Assembly: GCA_026387915.1 (NCBI GenBank)
Contig: JAPLKS010000020.1
Coordinates: 62,001-126,000, forward strand
DNA: 64,000 bases
Source of the DNA: Gemmatimonadota bacterium
Lineage (GTDB): Bacteria; Gemmatimonadota; Gemmatimonadetes; Gemmatimonadales; Gemmatimonadaceae
Direction: 5' to 3'
The translations under genes were made by a program, and so were the position numbers. The stretch's first letter is position 1. Each line of letters starts with the position of its first letter. A model generated the notes under the pieces. That model worked only from the letters and a program-made list of their open reading frames with translations, ran no database searches and was not told the DNA's origin. Shown here in pieces: positions 59,165-64,000 of the stretch.

Positions 59165-59968
59165 ATGACAAACACAACAACATATTCACTTCTCCAAGAA
59201 GCTCCCAGCAACAAGGAATGCATAACAAATAGAGATGCATTAAAGACCTGGATAAGCAAACAACACTGGGACATCGTTGTTCAGTTTCAGCCGAAGTCTG
59301 ATGCCGTGACAACAATCCAATATCAGTTCGCTAACCAACTACGAGCAAAGTCAGTTCGGAGAATAGCAGGAGTCAACACAAGTGCGAGTTACAAAAGATA
59401 CTCGCATTCAAATCCTCCGAAATCAAAAACCGTAACCATAGCGCGGCAACAAGTTGATGCTGTTGAGTACCAACAACGACTTCAGGGAACGTTTAGACGA
59501 GAGCTTAAGAAGCATCTAAAGTGTGGAATAAAAATGTTATCGATTGTTGAGCAGTATGCAGATAAACGCGCTCATGGAGCCGTGTACATGTCAGCAGTAG
59601 GAATGAACAACATGTCTGATGATGTAATCATTCAGGCAGCTAAGAAAGCCAATCTCGTGATTGGTCGAAACATTCATGGTGCTTATTTCATTTCAACAAA
59701 ATCAGCTAATGAAGAACATTACTGCAACAAAATCAAATACCTGATGAAGACTTTAGGTAATAAGCACTTAGAGGATTCAGGACAACTCGATAACTCTCAA
59801 GATTCTTGGGAAATGAGCGAAGCGTTGTACAGCCAGTTTGCTAAAGAACGCGGATTGGACATTATCCATCATAGAACTCCAAAATCAGTTACACACTTTA
59901 AACCCAAATATGCCGATATCTCTAAAGATGTTATGAGATTTGGTTGGTTGGAAAGGAGTAAGACATGA
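59165..59968 (+). CDS. Island protein, tentatively HUH/Rep-like replication initiator
   Basis: I do not recognise this 267-aa protein with certainty. Its layout recalls small rolling-circle Rep proteins. There is an N-terminal hydrophobic strand with WDIVVQFQP (motif 1-like). Next comes KMLSIVEQYADKRAHGAVYMSAV, where HxH would read RAH. A helix IIQAAKKANLVIG and IHGAYFIS follow, then CNKIKYLMKTLGNK with a YxxK (motif 3-like). If so, the first metal-binding histidine is lost. It stands behind a 440-nt leader with a minus-strand terminator, overlaps a ribbon-helix-helix gene by 4 nt, and is followed by an excisionase-like gene. That is the order of a replication-control region. The assignment is inference. 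Confidence 0.5.
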   Translation: MTNTTTYSLLQEAPSNKECITNRDALKTWISKQHWDIVVQFQPKSDAVTTIQYQFANQLRAKSVRRIAGVNTSASYKRYSHSNPPKSKTVTIARQQVDAVEYQQRLQGTFRRELKKHLKCGIKMLSIVEQYADKRAHGAVYMSAVGMNNMSDDVIIQAAKKANLVIGRNIHGAYFISTKSANEEHYCNKIKYLMKTLGNKHLEDSGQLDNSQDSWEMSEALYSQFAKERGLDIIHHRTPKSVTHFKPKYADISKDVMRFGWLERSKT

Positions 59969-60117
59969 ACACTAAAGCATTAACAGTGAAAATCACTGAG
60001 GAAAAATATCTGATATTAATCGAGCTGCTGATGACGCGATTTCATTGCAAAACCATGGCAGAGGTTATTCCACGTTTGATTGAGTTCGCGTACAGAAATC
60101 ACATCATCATCAAGTAG
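59965..60117 (+). CDS. Small ribbon-helix-helix (CopG/Arc-like) DNA-binding protein
   Basis: The 50-aa product (MNTKALTVKITEEKYLILIE...) has a short beta strand ALTVKIT, then a helix EEKYLILIELLMTRF, a turn, and a second helix TMAEVIPRLIEFAYRNH. This pattern and length are typical of CopG-type repressors, which bind DNA as dimers through the paired strand. Its ATG overlaps the stop of the Rep-like gene (ATGA). CopG proteins often regulate rep genes, so it may control its upstream neighbour. Confidence 0.7.
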   Translation: MNTKALTVKITEEKYLILIELLMTRFHCKTMAEVIPRLIEFAYRNHIIIK

Positions 60118-60147
60118 CAGCATCCCTACACAATAAAAGAGGTTACA

Positions 60148-60348
60148 ATGAAGGTCACGCAGACTATAGAACAGAAATATTTCAGTATCAACTCGTTAGC
60201 AATGTCGTATGGCATGTATCGAGATTCGTTCGCACGTTTGTTAGATGCCTTGCTCGTGGAACGCAAAGACATTCGCCCAATACGCATTGGACGAAAGGTG
60301 TTGTACATCAAGAAGGAAATAGATTCATTGATGATGGTGTCGGCATGA
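60148..60348 (+). CDS. Excisionase-like helix-turn-helix protein
   Basis: This 66-aa protein reads as a winged-helix of the excisionase/AlpA type: YFSINSLAMSYGMYRDSFARLLDALL as the helix-turn-helix and IRPIRIGRKVLYIKKEIDSLM as the wing with the RIGRKVLY motif. AAAGAGG precedes the ATG by six nucleotides. Proteins of this kind bend attachment-site DNA or regulate mobile elements. It is the last gene of the rightward operon; a perfect intrinsic terminator follows 25 nt after its stop. Confidence 0.75.
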   Translation: MKVTQTIEQKYFSINSLAMSYGMYRDSFARLLDALLVERKDIRPIRIGRKVLYIKKEIDSLMMVSA

Positions 60349-60372
60349 CTCAAGCAACGAGTAGATAGCAAG

Positions 60373-60407
60373 AAAAACTCTCAGACGAATACTCTGAGAG
60401 TTTTTTT
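60373..60407 (+). terminator. Intrinsic terminator of the island operon
   Basis: AAAAACTCTCAGA and TCTGAGAGTTTTT form a perfect stem with a 7-nt loop (CGAATAC) and end in seven Ts. The A-run on the left makes it usable on both strands, so it may also stop leftward transcription. Confidence 0.9.
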
Positions 60408-60473
60408 ATGCACCACCGACATGTTATGACAGACTATCCGACCTCATCGTTCAGTCATCAAATCACGGTGAAC

Positions 60474-60528
60474 GGTGAAACGTGACACCGAAAAAAGTGA
60501 ACACACATAATCACTTTTTCTGGTGTCT
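60474..60528. repeat. Hairpin repeat B (right copy of paired island hairpins)
   Basis: GGTGAAACGTGA leads into a 17-position stem (60484-60500 with 60511-60527; one A-C mismatch and one G-T wobble) around the 10-nt loop ACACACATAA. Compared with copy A, the pairs A-T and G-C are both replaced by C-G, which keeps the stem. Its right end reaches the stop codon of the leftward gene at 60527, so this copy could double as a terminator. Confidence 0.85.
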
Positions 60529-61144
60529 AGAATTTAATCTGTGAGAAGTCTGGCTTTGCTCGTGTTAGAAATGAACTGCGCGTTGCCAAGATTTGGTCCT
60601 TGATTTGGTACATCACTGGTGGGTTCAACACTTCTAAAGCGTTATTCAATGCGTAAATCTTTACATCGCGCTTTGTCATCGTTCCACGCTTCACCATTTC
60701 TGTACAATAAAAACTGTTAGATCCAATCACCCGCGGCATGTTATCAGCGCATGGTTGTTCTTCAGGTGGATCACGGTCGAGCCAGTCTGAGTATCGAGAA
60801 AAGTCTTCACGTATGTGTTCTAACGCTGCTTCATACGCTTCTTCACATTTTTCATTCATTCTTATTCGTTTCTCATCCGTACCCTGTTTGAGCGCGTGCA
60901 TTCTTTCGTATCTACCCTCAAGAAACTGTGCAATCCTTAGTAGTTTTTGATAACGGATGATGTGTTTTGGCTTCGTCTCTCGTCTGGCTGCTTTTTCTTT
61001 TTGCCAGCTTTGTTTCATCTCATCTATTTGTTTTACGCTCAGCACTGTAGACAGCATCTTATTCGAAACAGTATCGCCCTTTTCAAGACGCTTCATAAGT
61101 GTTTTGATGCGAGCAATGTGTTGGCGTTTGGTCACATACCACAC
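60527..61144 (-). CDS. Unknown charged helical protein of the island
   Basis: I recognise no family in this 205-aa protein. It is rich in Lys, Arg and Glu with long predicted helices (KRLEKGDTVSNKMLSTVLSVKQIDEM; RYQKLLRIAQFLEGRYERMHALKQ; EEAYEAALEHIREDFSRYSDWL) and a small C-terminal part with two aromatic residues and one cysteine (GSNSFYCTEMV). It has no signal or membrane segment. It probably starts at GTG 61144 (MWYVTKRQ); the next ATG is 17 codons in. It has the island's AT-rich codon use and its stop lies at the edge of hairpin B. Nucleic-acid binding would suit its charge but is a guess. Confidence 0.65.
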   Translation of the reverse strand: MWYVTKRQHIARIKTLMKRLEKGDTVSNKMLSTVLSVKQIDEMKQSWQKEKAARRETKPKHIIRYQKLLRIAQFLEGRYERMHALKQGTDEKRIRMNEKCEEAYEAALEHIREDFSRYSDWLDRDPPEEQPCADNMPRVIGSNSFYCTEMVKRGTMTKRDVKIYALNNALEVLNPPVMYQIKDQILATRSSFLTRAKPDFSQIKF

Positions 61145-61243
61145 TCGTCGTTAGGTGTTGAACACGCGCGCGTTCTGAAAGTATTCTGACGACACGGGCT
61201 GCTTGTCGCCGCTGCGTAATCTGCTTGCGACTGTCTGACATCC

Positions 61244-61255
61244 ACGGTAAACCGT
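61244..61255. promoter_or_regulatory. Small inverted repeat upstream of the restriction nuclease gene
   Basis: ACGGT-AA-ACCGT is a perfect inverted repeat 64 nt upstream of the HNH gene start, and TATACT (61255-61260) follows as a possible -10. Restriction genes often carry operator boxes of about this size, but no controller gene is visible. Confidence 0.3.
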
Positions 61256-61318
61256 ATACTTGTGTAAGCCGACCAAGCCAAATTGCACCGCAGCCGACAG
61301 ATACTGGGAGAGCCTTTA

Positions 61319-62467
61319 ATGAGATACGCCGCCAAATGGCTCGGTTTTGATCGTGGACGTGAGGGATCCTACGAGGAAGTCTATTGGCTAGGCGTCCTTC
61401 GAACTTTAGCTAATCACGAGGGCGAATCTATCCGCGAAGAGAGTTCGCCCGTGTACACTTCTCTTTCCCAAGAGTTTCCTGAAACGGCTTGGATTGGTAC
61501 CAGCCCCGATCGCAACTTCTTTCGCGGGTATCAGAGTCCGTGGACCCTACTTGGAGTGCTAACCCCCACGATTAAAACAAAGGGGGCGATCCATGTGACT
61601 CCATTGGGACGTGCGCTCTTGGAAGACCGAGTTTCGACGCGTGCGGTCTGGATACAGGCGATGGCTGAGCTAGTCGAAGAAGACGGCGAGCGATCATTCG
61701 CCGTGCTCGCAAGTGCGTTTCTCGACGTCGGAGATCAAACTCTTTCTTTCGAACAGATCTACTGGGGTATCGAACATAACTGGCGTCCTGGCGACGGTTC
61801 ACTTCTAGCAGCGCTCGCTTCGAATAGTCAGCCTCCAGACGACAAGACAACTCCAGCCCGTCGCTTACGCGCAATGCTAAAGGTGATGGTTCGTCACGGT
61901 TTGCTCACCCAGACAGGTGACGGTTGGCAGGCACGGTCACCTGATCTGCTTTCGGCTATCGTGCATGGGAAAACTATTGGCGATTACCCTCCAGTCGCCG
62001 TTGTGCCCGCTAGCACCAGCACGTTGCCAGACGGGGAACTTGCGACGCTCGCTAATGAAGCGGATGCTATGCCAATGCCCGTCCGCGAGAGAATCATGCG
62101 TGCCATAGCAGTGCGCCGTGGGCAGCCGCGTTTCAGAAGGCAGTTGCTCGCGCTCTATCAAGGACGATGCGCAATAACGCAGTTCGATGCCGCGGCTGCA
62201 TTGGAGGCGGCGCATATCGTTCCGTTCTCTGTGGACGGCACGCATGCTCCAGAAAACGGACTCCTACTTCGAGCCGACGTGCATACCCTGTTCGACCTGA
62301 ACTACATAGGGGTGGATCCTGCCAGCTTCTCTGTGGTTATGTCGAAGCGAATCGCTGCGACGAAATACGGCGACTTGGACGGGCGTTCCCTGCACCTTCC
62401 AATCAGCATTGCCGACTATCCGTCAGCGACTCATCTACAGGCACATCTCGCGCAGCTCGAAACCTGA
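61319..62467 (+). CDS. HNH restriction endonuclease-like protein
   Basis: The 382-aa protein has a predicted DNA-recognition part (about 1-270) with winged-helix-like segments and a C-terminal HNH domain (about 275-382). The HNH domain has GRCAITQFDAAAALEAAHIVPFSVDGTHAPENGLLLRADVHTLFD split over its beta-beta-alpha metal site: AAHI with the catalytic His, N in PENGLL, and H in VHTLFD. ATG at 61319 follows GGGAGAG by seven nucleotides. It converges on a C5-methyltransferase gene, ending 3 nt from it, so it is the likely nuclease of a type II restriction-modification system. The sequence specificity is unknown. It is GC-richer than the island to its left. Confidence 0.85.
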   Translation: MRYAAKWLGFDRGREGSYEEVYWLGVLRTLANHEGESIREESSPVYTSLSQEFPETAWIGTSPDRNFFRGYQSPWTLLGVLTPTIKTKGAIHVTPLGRALLEDRVSTRAVWIQAMAELVEEDGERSFAVLASAFLDVGDQTLSFEQIYWGIEHNWRPGDGSLLAALASNSQPPDDKTTPARRLRAMLKVMVRHGLLTQTGDGWQARSPDLLSAIVHGKTIGDYPPVAVVPASTSTLPDGELATLANEADAMPMPVRERIMRAIAVRRGQPRFRRQLLALYQGRCAITQFDAAAALEAAHIVPFSVDGTHAPENGLLLRADVHTLFDLNYIGVDPASFSVVMSKRIAATKYGDLDGRSLHLPISIADYPSATHLQAHLAQLET

Positions 62468-62470
62468 GCG

Positions 62471-63607
62471 TCACTTGCGCTGAAAAAGGTGTTCCTGCCC
62501 AAGTGATTTCACTGCGTCACTGAGAGTAATCCTTTTTCGCCCAAAGATCTGAGTGGCGATTGCGTTCCCTACGGCAGCTGCTAGCAGCGGAGGGACGGCG
62601 TTTCCAACCTGACGGATGGGATGACGGGAAGTCCCCGAAAACGACCACCAGTCAGGAAAAGTTTGAATGCGAGCACTTTCCCTTGGTGTAACCTCACGAG
62701 GTTCAGTCGGATGAACATGTCCCTTTCCACCCCCCTTGTCCGAGCCGACGATGATTGTGAAACTCGGTCTATCGAGATCCAGCCTGTTGATGCGAGTCTT
62801 GGGATCTCGTTCGCCAGGCTTAAGTGACTGATACCGATCGATGATTCGCTCACTGTGTTCCCTGCCAGTGTGATTTGCGATGTCGGAAGTGCCGATCTTC
62901 GGCAGCCCCCTGAGCGCGTCTCTGACATTTCGGTATGAAGGCTTGGCTGGCGAGAAGAGATCAGAACCTTCCGTCGTCCACGAGTCAATAGACCCCACAG
63001 CCTTTCCGATACGACTGCCAATCAAGAAGACTCGATCTCGGTATTGCGGCACTCCGAAGCTCACGGAGTTGAGGCGTAGCACAGATACTTCGTAGCGCAT
63101 GCCACGTGCGGGACGCGAAAGTTTGTCTACGATGAGCTCAAGCAGCTTGCCGCCATCAATCGTCAAGAGCCCGAAGACATTCTCGAACAAGAAAGTTTCG
63201 GGATTGAGTGCCTTCAGCACGCGAAGGTACTCAAAGGCAAGGGTTCCACGAGCATCCGCCATGCCGCGACGTTTGCCAAAAATGCTGAATGCTTGGCATG
63301 GTGGACCACCAGAAAGCACACTGATCTCGCCTGAGCGTAGGTCAGCGGCTTCTGCGATTGCCACGGGATCAAGCGCCCTAATGTCTTGCTTGACAATGAG
63401 GGCTGGGCGATTGTGGTTCAGCTGCCTCGCACGGGAGTTGAGTTGTGCAAGCGAGATACAGCTATGAAAGTCAATGTCCGTCGCAACGGCAGTGTGGAAG
63501 CCAACAGCATCAAGACCAAGGTCAAGCCCACCGCCTCCAGAAAACAGACTGAAGATTGTGGGTGAGTCCTTAATGCGCGCGCGTTTCGTTGTCTTCGCTA
63601 CGCTCAC
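62471..63607 (-). CDS. DNA cytosine-5 methyltransferase
   Basis: The 378-aa enzyme has all core C5-methylase motifs: I (FSLFSGGGGLDLGLDAVGF, SAM), IV (SGGPPCQAF with the catalytic Cys), VI (ENVFGLL), VIII (PQYRDRVFLIG), IX (RESARIQTFPDW) and X (QVGNAVPP). The variable target-recognition region lies at about 220-290. Motif order is the standard m5C order. It would protect the host from the adjacent HNH nuclease. GTG at 63607 directly follows the stop of a small upstream ORF, with GGGAAG as ribosome binding site. Confidence 0.95.
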   Translation of the reverse strand: MSVAKTTKRARIKDSPTIFSLFSGGGGLDLGLDAVGFHTAVATDIDFHSCISLAQLNSRARQLNHNRPALIVKQDIRALDPVAIAEAADLRSGEISVLSGGPPCQAFSIFGKRRGMADARGTLAFEYLRVLKALNPETFLFENVFGLLTIDGGKLLELIVDKLSRPARGMRYEVSVLRLNSVSFGVPQYRDRVFLIGSRIGKAVGSIDSWTTEGSDLFSPAKPSYRNVRDALRGLPKIGTSDIANHTGREHSERIIDRYQSLKPGERDPKTRINRLDLDRPSFTIIVGSDKGGGKGHVHPTEPREVTPRESARIQTFPDWWSFSGTSRHPIRQVGNAVPPLLAAAVGNAIATQIFGRKRITLSDAVKSLGQEHLFQRK

Positions 63608-63694
63608 CTATCGCTTCCCAGATTCGAGTGACTGTTCCACAGCACGACGATTGTCAGACTTTTTGATGGTGGGTCTTTGTGTTTTCAGTGACAT
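63608..63694 (-). CDS. Small upstream ORF coupled to the methyltransferase gene
   Basis: A 28-codon ORF (MSLKTQRPTIKKSDNRRAVE..., net basic) starts at ATG 63694 behind a strong AAGAGGA ribosome binding site and ends with TAG immediately before the methyltransferase GTG. It may be a real small protein, a leader peptide coupling translation to the methylase, or a remnant of a controller gene. I see no known motif. Confidence 0.45.
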   Translation of the reverse strand: MSLKTQRPTIKKSDNRRAVEQSLESGKR

Positions 63695-63765
63695 TGAGCT
63701 TCCTCTTAAAGGTGATCACCGGCGGAGCGTATGTGTCAATCACAATCCGACGCTGAAGCTAGAGT

Positions 63766-63999
63766 CTACGATTTTGCCAAGGTACCGAAGAACTGTTGTG
63801 ATGCCGGTGCAAATGGTGATGGTGTTTGTTGTGATTGTGCAGTGTTCAAATCAGACTCCAGAAACTTTTGCAATTTCGCACGATCCTCATTCAGCAGTTC
63901 CCTCGTGAACGTGTGCTTGCGTTGGTAGAGGTCAAGCATTTCGCGGTTCGCGTGACCAAAATAGTATTGAATATGAGAACGAACGATTCCAGCTGACTC
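63766..63999 (-). CDS. Probable tyrosine recombinase, C-terminal fragment (cut by window edge)
   Basis: The frame is open from the right edge for 77 codons to a TAG at 63766-63768. It begins ESAGIVRSHIQYYFGHANREML and contains DLYQRKHTFTRELLNEDRAKL. The FGHAN...DLYQ spacing fits the LGH...Y catalytic end of phage-type integrases (His and the nucleophilic Tyr). The rest, including the Arg/Lys residues, lies outside the window. A Gln/Pro/Ser-rich tail follows. An integrase beside a restriction-modification pair suggests a second mobile segment; the call rests on a short stretch. Confidence 0.55.
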   Translation of the reverse strand, partial: ESAGIVRSHIQYYFGHANREMLDLYQRKHTFTRELLNEDRAKLQKFLESDLNTAQSQQTPSPFAPASQQFFGTLAKS

Positions 64000-64000
64000 A

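Larger units (their letters stand above)
57600..61187. mobile_element. AT-rich genomic island with serine recombinase and Rep-like gene
   Basis: Base composition falls sharply about 50 nt upstream of upp and rises again near 61.15 kb; genes within use AT-rich codons unlike their neighbours. Contents in order are a hairpin repeat A, a serine recombinase, a Rep-like protein, a ribbon-helix-helix protein, an excisionase-like protein, a strong terminator, hairpin repeat B, and a charged protein on the opposite strand. An 8-bp direct repeat AGTATTCT (57561-57568 and 61180-61187) brackets it but could be chance. The stretch 57549-58058 has no gene; it holds hairpin A and the recombinase promoter region. 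Limits are approximate. Confidence 0.75.

Noticed and set aside
63731-63928. Cysteine-rich 65-aa plus-strand ORF near the right edge
   Set aside because: It is antisense to the probable integrase C-terminus, which has recognisable motifs.

Overview
The window is a 64 kb piece of a high-GC bacterial chromosome around the replication origin. The gene set fits Gemmatimonadota (a Gemmatimonas-like organism): a GWxTD-domain lipoprotein, paired M16 peptidases, many secreted Zn-peptidases and Gram-negative outer-membrane features. This assignment is an inference from gene content, since no 16S gene is present.

Layout. (1) 1-2.4 kb: end of a histidine operon, hisB(partial)-hisF-hisN-hisIE, each gene overlapping the next by 4 nt. 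(2) 2.4-16 kb: two M16 peptidases, murB, a probable outer-membrane barrel protein, a helix-turn-helix/nucleotidyltransferase-like fusion, an M1 aminopeptidase, a zinc-ribbon/SH3 protein, an M24 peptidase and an M20 carbamoylase-type amidase. (3) 16-23.8 kb: TerC, an ArsC-like protein lacking its cysteine, a YheT hydrolase, a small DNA-binding-like protein behind a strong palindrome, a secreted phosphoesterase and a dienelactone hydrolase. (4) 23.8-31.7 kb: mnmG, a GT-C-type membrane protein, a SIMPL protein, a perfect parS site, parA, parB, a coiled-coil membrane protein and bactofilin. (5) 31.9-37.1 kb: a five-gene nucleoside-type ABC transporter operon (BMP lipoprotein, Nif3-like protein, double ATPase, two permeases) with 4-nt overlaps throughout. 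(6) 37-47.6 kb: lipoprotein, DUF4031-like protein, type IV pilin, polA, a dolichol-kinase-like protein, the GWxTD protein, a Ser/Thr kinase, a histidine kinase, pyrE and an AraC-type regulator. (7) 47.7-57.5 kb: rnpB, a lipoprotein, then the origin cluster dnaN-dnaA / rpmH-rnpA-yidD-yidC-mnmE, a metalloprotease and upp. The dnaA-rpmH spacer holds two divergent promoters and a perfect DnaA box, so oriC is probably here.

From about 57.6 kb the DNA changes. 57.6-61.2 kb is an AT-rich island with a small serine recombinase, a tentatively Rep-like protein, a ribbon-helix-helix protein, an excisionase-like helix-turn-helix protein and an unknown charged protein. Two copies of a 54-55 bp hairpin lie in it, about 2.7 kb apart, and their stems differ by compensatory base pairs. 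It is followed by a restriction-modification pair (HNH nuclease and C5-cytosine methyltransferase, convergent) and the C-terminus of a probable tyrosine recombinase at the window edge. The stretch from 57.6 kb to the end therefore looks like a mosaic of acquired DNA placed directly beside the origin housekeeping cluster.

Recurring oddities are codon-phased minisatellites (9- and 12-bp units) in or beside three genes, palindromes touching the start codons of two helix-turn-helix genes, and several enzymes that have lost catalytic motifs. I saw no tRNA, rRNA, CRISPR array or classical insertion sequence.
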